Below are positions 56,101-64,000 of a stretch of DNA of 64,000 nt, one piece after another. This DNA is from Norana najaformis (taxonomy: Eukaryota > Annelida > Clitellata > Crassiclitellata > Hormogastridae), in NCBI GenBank assembly GCA_964023275.1, contig OZ029927.1:22830980-22894979 (forward strand). Reading direction: 5' to 3'. The notes beneath the pieces were generated by a model. That model had not been told where the DNA came from and made no database searches. It saw nothing but the letters and a program-made list of their open reading frames with translations. Numbering within the stretch: the first letter of the stretch is position 1; every line of letters begins with the position of its first letter. The translations under genes were made by a program, and so were the position numbers.

Positions 56101-58909
56101 AAAAAGATGCATATCGAACATTAAATCAACGATGACGATTCAACCATGTGTGGTGACGGTCAAGCTTCGATTGTCTCTTAACTTAAAGGGATTTATTGAG
56201 TGAGTTGATTATCTACGGACCAAATACAGCACCTTTCAATTGTATTAGATCCATAGATAGCCTAGTTGGTGCTAAAGTTCGTTTAAAACAAAATGTTTAT
56301 CAGCTAACAAAAAGTGCTCAGATAACTAGAAAGTCACCTCTCTTGGGTTCCCAAGCACTCGGAGAGCCCAAACGACGACATTCTCGCGAGACTTCGTTCA
56401 AATGTGAGTTGTCTTAGGAGAAATTTAACTATAAATTACGTTGCAAATGAATGCAACAGTCGGCGGTTATTTTAAACAAAACAGTGTGTGACAAAACTAA
56501 ACATTTCACATACCATCGGAATAGATTTACATAGCCTATATGACATTCAAATCTGCCGTACGTTCATTCAAACAAAGCAATGTTTTTAAAAGATTATATT
56601 TCGAACCCAGTCGTTCACGGAAACATTGTCAACATGACATTTGAAGGTGCCATGCAAAACCCAGATATACATTTACATGCAGGCATATTCTATGAAGCTT
56701 AAAGCATCACGTGATGTTTTTCAATCAGCCATACGTCTAAATCCATCCTGCAACAAAATGCTCTCCAAGTACCAAATTGATAATGGCTGGAAATATAATG
56801 GAAAACAAAAATGTTATTTCGAACGACATCTATGCTTACAGTCAATCGCTGCGTTTTGATTTCAAAGGTGTTTTACCTTCAGTTCATTTATTTGTTATGA
56901 CAAAAGTATGCTCAATTTAGTTGTAGAAGCATGGACATTGGAAAAGTCAAATCTGCCTCGTACACTTGAATTTCCAAGTAACTCATTTTCGGGCGAAAGC
57001 AGCAGCGACAGGATATCTCTATCTGTGGAAACGTTAATGAACAGTAAGTAGCGAAATTTTCTATAAAATCTCTTAGATGCTCTTTATTGCAGTTTCTTAG
57101 GCACTTCAGGCCTTTTACATGATACTTTAAGCTGTATATGGGGAGTTTCACCATTCGTAAACTAGAAACTCTTTAACCGTAGGACTTCAGATATGCATGG
57201 GTGATTAAACTGAATAAGTTACAGTGGTGTAAGCAATCACGAAGATTACGGTTGATGTGCCGCTACCAGATTTATTTAGAATACAGTTTTACTTTGCAAC
57301 AGACACTTGTAATCAATAGCAATTAATTCCTCGGTTCCAGCGACCATTCTATATTAGATAGCCTAGCAGCCAACGACAAGATCTCCTTGGTCTTTCTTTG
57401 CTACTTTTCAGTAAAAATTTGGAAAACCACTGTATGTATGATCTCTACTGTCACATCGAAGAGGTACTACACAAATTCGAGATTACGATTACAATTACAA
57501 TTCCAACCTTAAATAAAGCAGGCATAACAGAGAGTACGCCTACATATTTAGTGGATAACTGTAGTTGTAATTGTTATTGCAATCGGCAATTTATATAACG
57601 CATCTTCAAAAGAAACTAAGTGCCATAAGTGAACCATTGGATGTACACAGATACACTATTAAATGCTCTTTCGTTCAAGTGCATTTCTTAACGCTTCTTA
57701 CTGTATGGTTTTGCAGATATTTCGGCAGGAAGAACTTTGAATGTATGGGGTTCGTATTATCGAACTATAAATGACTACCTTCCAGGAAAGAAGTAAGCAG
57801 CTTTACAGGGTTTCATTTGTGCTACGATGATTGCATCATAATCATAACCTCGAGATTTCTACAGCGGGAAACAGCTTTTTTATTTGAAGTCAGCCATTTT
57901 TATTATTCTAACACGCCTAATATGTTCCTAGTCCGTAACCTTGATGCAAATATATGTTATCAATGTGCAAATAATGAATACAATCATATGTTTTTATGCC
58001 GATGAAATTGTAATTAATATCACGTATTGTAGACCGTGATAAGAATGTGAAGCCGAAATTATTGGCCACACACCCACCCACAATCACACATTAACACAGG
58101 ATGTTCTCTATCTAAGAGAACATACTTGCCCACCATAACCTGACTATTGGTTTCTCTGATCTATAGGAATTCGTCCTGGCTTCCCCAGTGGAATATAATT
58201 TTGATTGCGATTTCACTTGAAACGACCATCTCTTCATGCCTTGGGCATTATGATAACAGCGTTATTCAAGTCATTGGATTGGATAGAAATAGTATGCGAC
58301 AAATGTAGCTGCGGTGAATTTAGAGTGATAACCAACTTTAGCTACTTACTATCAGTATTATTAATTACTGTTATTAATCTTAAGGTACTGTGTATCTAAG
58401 GACAATCGTTTGATGTGTTAAGTAGGTGGGGTGAATCTGTGTGCTAGAAGATGAAGATCGGTCCCTTTGCCCAACGCCCAACATACCCATAAGTGCGCAG
58501 TGTAGTAAATTGTAGGCTTACATGTACATTTACTTGAGCTTCAAAAGCTCGTAAATAACCTTGTCTGATATTGTATGGCTTGTATTGTAACAAAAAGAGT
58601 TGCGTGTAATACTGATACTGTAGAGACACTGATATCATCAATTCAAGAGTCTTATCGCTATCAATCGGAGGACTCAAGACCACCGAAAAACTGAAGCAAC
58701 CAGTCATCATAACCATGGAACATAATCAGGTAACATTTGTAACCTCCTCCATTCACCTCTCTTCTCGTGCCTTTAGCATTATTTGGTTCAAGCTACTCTA
58801 TCAATCGCTCTTCAGGCACACGATTCGAAACGAAAACTCCACTTCTAATCCATCCAGTCCTATCGCCTTCCCATTTCTTCAACCCATCGTGGCAGCTCCT
58901 GTGTTCCCT

Positions 58910-58950
<41 letters not shown>

Positions 58951-61900
58951 CTGGCAACCAAATCTATGTTCTTCATATGGTATCTCTGGGTGACCCTTCT
59001 TCTCTTGGCAACCTAATCTTGTTCTTCATACGGTATCTCTGGATGACCCTTCTGACTTGAAGCAACGTTCTTGAATAAGCTAGTACCCTGCACTTTGGTT
59101 CTCAGGAGTGCTTTAGAATTTGACGACTTTACGATTACGATTGAATCGTCATAAATAAGTCAAACATAAATACAAGAAACGATGTGACACTGGGTTCCAG
59201 TTGATTCCTGTTTAACCCACTCCAAATTATCAGGAAAGGGTATAAGTGCCACATCTCTGCGGCTATTGATTCAATATTTCGCCACCAATCTGCATACTTC
59301 ATTTTCCTTCGCATCATACTTTCAACCGTCCTTCAGGTGTTAATCCTCACTGCAGCTGCGTTTTGTTGCGCCACGGTTGGTGCCTTGTGCATTAGACATC
59401 GGCGCTATAGAAATTGCTAATTTATTATTAATATTATTATCACAAAGAGCATCATCAGCAATACGATCATCGTGATGATCATAATGGCCATCATCAGCAA
59501 TACGATCATCGTGATGATCATAATGGCCATAATCAGCAATACGATCATCGTGATGATCATAATGGCCATCATCAGCAATAAGATCATCGTGATGATCATA
59601 ATGGCCATAATCAGCAATACGATCATCGTGATGATCATAATGGCCATCATCAGCAATACGATCATCGTGATGATCATAATGGCCATCATCAGCAATACGA
59701 TCATCGTGATGATCATAATGGCCATTATCGCATACTATGATCATCATAATCGGCGTGATCAACAGAAAATCAGGATCATCATAAGTATCTGATAGCTTTG
59801 ATGCTCATGCGTTCTTGTCTTTACTGAGCTATTCAGATTTTCTGAATACAGTCTTAGGTGTGAAGTTTTAGTTGTATCGAATTGTTGTCTAGCCATTTTA
59901 TGTTCATTTGACGGAATTCTTCAAATGGACTAATTATTGCAAATGCAGGCAAAAGGGGCCAGTTTTCGAAGAACGTGCAGCTTCTGGGACTTCGAGAGGT
60001 AGACATTTGATTCTACACTATGACTAACCTCAACGATAACATTAGTAATAATAAATTCAACAATAACAGTGGTTGATGTTTCAGCGCCCGGCCTAGTTCG
60101 CCGAGAAATAACTTACTTTCTAGCTTTATTTGGGCTATCGCAATCGTAATCATAAACACAAAATTTCTAAAGCGCTATTTAAAAGTTAAACGCAGGTCAC
60201 AAGCTTATTCACGAGCACTGAGTCTAGTCACTGAAGTTGTCCAAAGATACCGTCAAGAACTGAGTCCGGTTGCCAGAAGACCAGAGAGACATAAAGGGGA
60301 AGACCTGTTAGGGTGGGTTGTGTTTAAGCCATATTGCCAGACTGGGTTCATGCATTGAACTGGTTTTCTTAGTTGTGACATTTCATTTTTATGGTGTGGC
60401 TTATACGCCCCAACTGGTTCTCGTATTTTGCTCAATGTATTAGGGGCGAATGGGATTCAACTGGGTGTTCGGTTACATCAACGAATTTCACTCATACGAT
60501 CTGTAGTTGCGATCATTTGACAAACTTCGCCATCTTGATGAGCAGATATCCTTCGGTGAGCATCTGACGTCAAATTGTTTTTTCCAAATAGAGCAAGTAT
60601 TCATTTTCAGGCACATCATCCGGCCTATCTACACTCCTTTCTCACCACTCATGTCATCAAATATTGCACACGATCAACGGCCATATTTTACTTTTGTAAA
60701 AGTTTCGATAATATGATATTATTCACCAATATAGTAGTGTTGTATATATATAATATATGTGCATGCATTATTTATTTCTTTCTTTTGCACTTTTTCCGCG
60801 CTCAAGGGAGGACCGTGAGCAACTTGTGCGGCGACCACAGTCACCGGATTCTATCGCGCAATGGTTGATTAACAGACCCAACATCGAGTAGAGTGCCGCA
60901 CAGTTTTGAATAATATTTTGCTGTTCGGCTACTTACTGTGTTTTCTGTAGTCTTACTAACATCAAAATAATAGTCTGACCCACCACAAATGTGTCTTGTG
61001 CAGTACGACAAGGCATTGTCCGTTTTATCAATCATCGGCTGCAGTTTATCGGTCGTTGCTCTCATCCTCACTGTTATCATCTACGCCTTAACGTGGAAGT
61101 AAGTCATTACATCTGGGTAAAATCTGCAGTTCTTTAAAAACTAAATATTCTTATCTAAATCTTTGCTTATCTGAATCCTCAGTAGTTCTTTCTCGCTGCG
61201 GTGTAGTTCTGGTGACTCAAACCTCAATCTTAAGGCGTGATAATATAGTTTCACGCACTCGAAAATTTCTAAAAGTGTTACATGAAAGTAAGCACAGGCA
61301 CAGACTTATTCACGGGAATGTATAGTCACGAGGTAGTGGCGCATAATAAATGTAAAAATACTAATATAAAAATAAAGTCAGTGCGGTTTCCAGAAATACC
61401 GTACGAAGAGCAAGCTGCTGTTGCCGGGAAAGCAGAGAAGGAAGAAGTAAGCTTATATCACCTGCAGTAAAACGAAGCTTTCAGGTAAATCCCACTGTAA
61501 TGTGATTTTGAAAAACAGTTTTACATAAAGATGGTGCCAGTGGTGATGTTCGGACTCATCTGTTACATAGTATTCTTGTTGCGATGTGGTTTGTTAACAG
61601 ACAGTCCAAGTCAGCCCAGGCAACAGTTCTGCTTAATCTCTGCGTCGCTCTAATAATTGCTTATATCATTTTCATGGCTGGCGCAGACAAAATCGACTCC
61701 GAGGTATTCATCACATACCTTAAATAAGCATTGATCTGTAAAACGGTAGCATTTAAACATTATTTCTCGTCGCTACTGTTCTAAAATAAACTTTTATTCA
61801 GCATGGGCTTATGACCTCGCAACGCATTTTGACTTAAGCTTTAAGCTCTGCATTTGAGCGAAGATAATTTATCTGTATACTGAGCACTTTTTGTTTAGAG

Positions 61901-63976
61901 GTTAATTTTTTGTTGGTAACAAACTTAACACAAGTTAGGTAGCGACCAATGCTACTAATGGGCGCCATATAAATATTCAGTTACATCATTCACATTTCAT
62001 TACATTACAATCTACTGTTAGTAAAATCAAAGCATGCGAATAACACGAATTTCCTGCAGTATGAGACACGTGTTCAGCTCCTCATTGCATTTGAGTTGTG
62101 GTGTATTTCAAAGTATTTTAAAGCAGTGTTTCGGTAAAGAAAGACATAGACTCATAAGATGACCATTGCAAATCAAATGCACTGATTTATGAACCATATT
62201 TTGTTGTTCTGTAGTACGGTTGCAAAGCAGTTGCTGTTCTGCTACATTACTTTTTCCTGGCCGCTTTTTTCATCATGTTGGCCGAAGGAATCGAACTTCT
62301 GCTCTATGTAATCTTCGTCTTCCACGTCAGACGCACCATCGAAACCATTCTGCTGGTTGCCGCCGCTTGGGGTAAAACATTTTCGCCAGTTATCTTCAGG
62401 GTAGAATTTGTGGTTGGGAACAGATCTAAGGGCGGAAGCAAAATGTAAGAGGGAATTGCAGCTTGGGAAATAATCTGGACGGGGGGAATGTATGAAGACA
62501 ATGTGTCGTCAGTTGGAAACACAATCTGAACGATAAGAACGAAATGTTTGGAGAGGCGTGTTTTCAGTGGAAGGAAGTCTTACGTTTTGAACCCGTCGAG
62601 GAAATCCCATTTCACAAATTGAACCCTAATATTATCTTGCTACTCAAAGAACTAAGATATGCATTGTATCATTCAAGATGCTTCAGCCCTTAGACTGTTT
62701 TTCTGTTAACAAACGACGATTACTTTAATCGCTTACTGGTGATTGCCTGTTGATTAGATTAAACTGCCACCGAGTTTTGTATCTGAACACCTTTGTAGCG
62801 CGTTTTATCACCTCATAAATGCCCTGGTGCATGGCTATCTCCCAGATCATAACAGGTGTGTCGAACTTAAGATAAGCTGAAGATGTCTCTTGAACTTCCT
62901 GTAGCAGTAAAGTTTTGTCATCATGCTGGAATACTGTTTTATAAGGCTGGTCCAATGCAAAAGACAAATGATGTGGCCGAATAGTTGAACGGGAGTGCGG
63001 AACCAATAGAACCCTCGCGCCACAGAGAGCAGTTTCGTCGAACAAGTTGGCTCGATACAGGAACACATTTCTCTAGTGTTTTGGCCTTGTACATTTTCCA
63101 CTACATGTTCTGACTCAATACTCAAAGTTTTTTCTACCTGTTCAGCCCTACCGCTGATCATTGTGGCCATATCTACTGGAACGACACACGCCAAAGGATA
63201 CGGCAACGGTCTAGCGTGAGTTATTTTCTAATCACATAAATGTAACATAGACACAATTTAAATAGAATGGGTTCACTATGCAGCTGAACACCTACACGGC
63301 ACATTTTCCCCTGATAGTAACATTCGTTGGGTCCACACTGGGCCCATAGCTTGCCATCACTTAACCCCATTAGCACCATACCGGCACCATATGTTGCTTG
63401 ATGTGTCTCTGGGGAAATGGTAACATAGTCAATTTATTAACAGCAACCACCCTAGCACATTTTCCATTTCTGTTTAATGAACAATTCACCAATGCACTTA
63501 ATGAGAGCAAACTCGATGCAATGAGAAGAAAGTAGTGCCCGAACGTTCGAAAGGATGTGTTAGTCAGATCCTGTTGAATAGGTAGTTTTAATATTAGTTC
63601 TAATATTGAAACAGCATCAATTTATTTAAACTATGAAAACATTAATATGTAGGATGTATGTTTCGGTTTCATTAAGATATCTGAATGAAGCACCAAGATT
63701 TCTGCCAAAGATTATAAATGAAGTAACCAAATAAACAACTCATTTTTCTAAATGCGTTTTTTCTGTAATGCAAAATTTAGGGTTTTGTCTTTAAACTGAG
63801 CGGTTCAGTGATAAAATGATAAGTAAAAGCAGAGTTGAAAAAATACCATATTTATTTTTGACAACATTTCTGATAAGTAAAGTTGATAATCGGCTTTGCT
63901 TTATTACAGATGTTGGTTGTCAGACGAGAAAGGTCTCATGTGGGCTTTCATTGGCCCTGTTCTGTGTATAATAACG
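41046..63976 (+). CDS. receptor gene 3: adhesion GPCR with L1CAM-like Ig ectodomain (3' end beyond window)
   Basis: A seven-helix surface receptor of the adhesion class. Exons: 41046-41131, 41439-41537, 41704-41802, 42070-42146, 44386-44491, 45311-45681, 46133-46261, 46417-46525, 47425-47609, 48236-48376, 50629-50802, 52008-52322, 52896-52997, 53520-53626, 54594-54788, 55209-55277, 55977-56085, 56921-57043, 57717-57792, 58624-58729, 59949-59998, 60444-60555, 61004-61098, 61601-61703, 62215-62371, 63146-63215, 63910-63976. They sum to 3432 bases, 1144 codons in one frame. Order: signal peptide, cysteine-rich pair, EGF-like half, Ig1-Ig4, IgX, HormR, GAIN, GPS, TM1-start of TM5. GC donors at 44492 and 63977. 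The stated role (contact sensing, G-protein signalling) is family knowledge. Confidence 0.87.
41439..41537 (+). CDS. gene 3 exon 2: cysteine-rich module, first copy
   Basis: 99 bases, phase 2 in and out: [19 protein letters not shown]. Four clustered cysteines, one N-linked sequon (NYT) and another (NNT). It resembles no family I can name. It is a tandem copy of exon 3, with far better conserved flanking introns. Confidence 0.72.
41704..41802 (+). CDS. gene 3 exon 3: cysteine-rich module, second copy
   Basis: Also 99 bases, phase 2-2: [19 protein letters not shown], with an NFS sequon. Shares the C-x(1-2)-C ... CC layout with exon 2. Being symmetric, the two exons could be both included, skipped or mutually exclusive. 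Confidence 0.72.
42070..42146 (+). CDS. gene 3 exon 4: EGF-like C-terminal half
   Basis: [24 protein letters not shown]: the C-x-x-GW-x-G-x-x-C ending of an EGF repeat. Together with the cysteines of exons 2-3 it may complete EGF-like folds. Phase 2 in, phase 1 out, which sets the phase for all following Ig exons. Confidence 0.7.
42541..42735 (+). mobile_element. L2-type LINE 3' end with (ATTAC)n tail
   Basis: [18 protein letters not shown] is the RT C-terminus, followed by GTGGCGCTGTATAAATGCCG and ATTACATTACATTACAA. A similar end with CATTACATTAC lies at 61960-62012. Confidence 0.75.
43000..43310 (+). mobile_element. LINE 3' end with (GAT)n/(GAC)n tail
   Basis: Ends with AACGGCTGGCAACTTG (RNGWQL), ATGCCCTGAGAGCAGCAAGG and a CAGATGATGATGATG tail. 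Same tail type as 31800-32284. Confidence 0.6.
43765..43830. repeat. (GATT)n-(GACT)n microsatellite
   Basis: Runs of GATT passing into GACT and back, about 16 units. Confidence 0.95.
44386..45492 (+). CDS. gene 3 Ig1 domain
   Basis: Exon 44386-44491: [23 protein letters not shown]. Exon 45311-45681 (first part): [29 protein letters not shown]. Same L1CAM Ig1 signatures and the same phase-2 split as gene 2. The first exon leaves by a GC donor (AG/gcaagt). Confidence 0.87.
45493..46261 (+). CDS. gene 3 Ig2 domain, both core cysteines missing
   Basis: Second part of exon 45311-45681 plus 46133-46261. [13 protein letters not shown] replaces the first cysteine strand; [16 protein letters not shown] matches the L1 Ig2 block but the following cysteine is replaced (GSIYKSI). 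Aligns with gene 2 Ig2, which has lost one of the two. Confidence 0.78.
46417..47609 (+). CDS. gene 3 Ig3 domain
   Basis: Exon 46417-46525: [16 protein letters not shown]. Exon 47425-47609: [34 protein letters not shown]. Phase-2 split identical to genes 1 and 2. Several N-linked sequons. Confidence 0.87.
48236..50802 (+). CDS. gene 3 Ig4 domain
   Basis: Exon 48236-48376: [24 protein letters not shown]. Exon 50629-50802: [39 protein letters not shown]. Acceptor set at tttggtag (50628) by phase. The intron between contains a minus-strand LINE (48560-49850). Confidence 0.83.
48560..49850 (-). mobile_element. LINE ORF2 fragment: endonuclease and start of RT
   Basis: The minus strand shows, in several frames, [18 protein letters not shown], an IYxPSS block, [12 protein letters not shown] (APE endonuclease GDFN motif, near 49180), [15 protein letters not shown] and [10 protein letters not shown] (the endonuclease-RT linker). 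The RT core is missing. Disrupted and old; inside the gene 3 Ig4 intron. Confidence 0.72.
50221..50387 (+). mobile_element. retroposon 3' end, TCGTAAAATAAA type
   Basis: Ends TGACTGCGTCGTAAAATAAA TGTTATCAAACC; the same 3' end as the nested 85-base insertion at 1157-1241, here at least 160 bases long. Confidence 0.6.
51600..51800 (+). mobile_element. LINE RT C-terminal fragment in gene 3 intron
   Basis: Contains [13 protein letters not shown] and a following ATAGATCATCATAATCGTC tail, parallel to 8780-9230 in gene 1; an ancestral insertion shared by the two duplicated introns. Confidence 0.58.
52008..52322 (+). CDS. gene 3 IgX domain
   Basis: [47 protein letters not shown]. Close match to the gene 1 exon at 9236-9550, including flanking introns. 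Phase 1-1. Confidence 0.88.
52896..53626 (+). CDS. gene 3 HormR (hormone receptor) domain
   Basis: Exon 52896-52997: [20 protein letters not shown] then [14 protein letters not shown], the W-x-x-T-x-x-G...CP...G core of HormR. Exon 53520-53626: [20 protein letters not shown] then C..C, the second half with its conserved W. In adhesion GPCRs HormR typically precedes GAIN, as here. Confidence 0.82.
54135..54415. repeat. (ATGT)n microsatellite
   Basis: Imperfect ATGT/TGTA units over about 280 bases in the HormR-GAIN intron of gene 3. Confidence 0.95.
54594..58729 (+). CDS. gene 3 GAIN domain
   Basis: Six exons: 54594-54788 (helical A part, [19 protein letters not shown]), 55209-55277, 55977-56085, 56921-57043 ([19 protein letters not shown]), 57717-57792, and 58624-58729 ([20 protein letters not shown] then VIITMEH, the last strands before GPS). 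Phases join without conflict. Long introns carry ATGT/ACAT microsatellites and LINE ends. The domain mediates self-cleavage in the family. Confidence 0.82.
54825..55110. repeat. (ACAT)n microsatellite
   Basis: Imperfect ACAT units over about 285 bases in the next intron of gene 3; complementary in type to 54135-54415, so the two could pair across the GAIN-A exon in the transcript. Confidence 0.93.
57470..57505 (+). mobile_element. tail-only remnant of the ATTACG family
   Basis: ATTCGAGATTACGATTACAA with more ATTACA units; nothing else of the element is left. Confidence 0.45.
58740..59145 (+). mobile_element. ATTACG-family LINE 3' end with (CT)n
   Basis: A short RT C-terminal trace ([17 protein letters not shown]), a (CT)n run at 58909-58944, an internal duplication of the GGTATCTCTGG...TGACCCTTCT block, and a TTTACGATTACGATTGAATC tail. 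It begins ten bases after the last GAIN exon. Confidence 0.68.
59452..59725. repeat. 39-bp minisatellite, about seven copies
   Basis: Unit of 39 bases containing ATACGATCATCGTGATGATC and ATAATGGCCATCATCAGC. The period is a multiple of three, so several frames stay open on both strands ([26 protein letters not shown]). It lies in the gene 3 intron between GAIN and GPS exons; no splice sites support coding. Confidence 0.95.
59949..60555 (+). CDS. gene 3 GPS motif
   Basis: Exon 59949-59998 gives [11 protein letters not shown]. Exon 60444-60555 gives [12 protein letters not shown] and [17 protein letters not shown]. All GPS landmarks are present: four cysteines, two tryptophans and the H-L/T cleavage triad. 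The second donor is TCG/gtgagc at 60556, phase 0, joining TM1. Autoproteolysis is expected from the intact motif. Confidence 0.9.
60130..60240 (-). mobile_element. ATTACG-family 3' end fragment
   Basis: The minus strand reads GTGCTCGTGAATAAGCTTGTG, a GCGCTTTAGAAATTTTG block and ATGATTACGATTGCGATAG. In the intron within the GPS. Confidence 0.6.
61004..63976 (+). CDS. gene 3 seven-helix region, TM1 to start of TM5
   Basis: 61004-61098 TM1 ([20 protein letters not shown]); 61601-61703 TM2 ([20 protein letters not shown]); 62215-62371 TM3 and start of TM4 ([20 protein letters not shown], then LLVAAAW); 63146-63215 rest of TM4 (LPLIIVAIS) and loop; 63910-63976 with [20 protein letters not shown], the class-typical loop 2/TM5 block. 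The TM2 exon follows K-QSKSAQ where most family members have R-x-x-IHxNL. TM6-7 and the tail lie beyond the window. Confidence 0.9.
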
Positions 63977-64000
63977 GCAAGTATTTAATATGCAATGACG

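Noticed and set aside
60544-60556. Apparent U12-type AT-AC donor (ATATCCTTC) after the GPS exon
   Set aside because: A normal GT donor (TCG/gtgagc) lies 12 bases downstream in frame and gives the right phase 0 for TM1; no matching AC acceptor in phase was found.
60807-60865. Candidate GPS C-terminal exon with [11 protein letters not shown]
   Set aside because: The phase does not join TM1, and the true exon with CSCDHLTNF was found at 60444-60555.

Overview
This window is animal nuclear DNA. It is AT-rich, with long introns bounded by GT-AG (and a few GC-AG) sites, and dense transposon debris: L2-type LINE 3' ends, tRNA-derived SINEs, two piggyBac elements, and fold-back MITEs. The host genes combine L1CAM-type Ig domains, a hormone-receptor (HormR) domain, a GAIN/GPS unit and an adhesion-GPCR 7TM, which points to a metazoan. 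Gene structure and repeats suggest an invertebrate, but I cannot name the phylum.

Layout. 1-2580: decayed piggyBac element (minus) with a nested retroposon. 2585-4376: transposon fossils. 4377-14898: receptor gene 1 (plus; 5' end not found here). Visible parts are Ig3, Ig4, two copies of a cysteine-rich Ig (called IgX here), a transmembrane exon, and two alternative last exons. Last exon A carries a tandem array of 11-residue units with NPYLDL/M cores; exon B has one such motif. 14899-17010: intergenic with LINE debris. 17011-28549: receptor gene 2 (plus, complete, 10 exons, 601 residues from the third ATG): signal peptide, Ig1-Ig4, TM, short tail with YEFV, YTQM, YAPV and YLML. 28550-41045: repeat-rich intergenic region with a decayed copy of a gene 2 exon, a second piggyBac (35391-37442) and an abutting MITE (37447-38117). 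41046-63976: receptor gene 3 (plus; 3' end beyond the window). Its 27 visible exons join in one frame for 1144 codons: signal peptide, two duplicated cysteine-rich exons, an EGF-like half, Ig1-Ig4, IgX, HormR, GAIN, an intact GPS, and TM1 to the start of TM5.

How they relate. All three genes use the same modified L1CAM-like Ig1-Ig4(-IgX) ectodomain, with shared exon borders and mostly phase-1 introns. Genes 1 and 3 also share alignable intron sequence around Ig4b-IgX. The same type of extracellular part is joined to three outputs: a long tyrosine-motif tail (ITAM-like spacing plus ITIM-like motifs), a short tyrosine-motif tail, and a 7TM adhesion GPCR. No FnIII domains, standard in L1CAM/neuroglian, are seen. 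The cluster looks like a lineage-specific cell-surface recognition family. An immune or self/non-self role is inference from architecture. All gene models are manual splicing from sequence alone.
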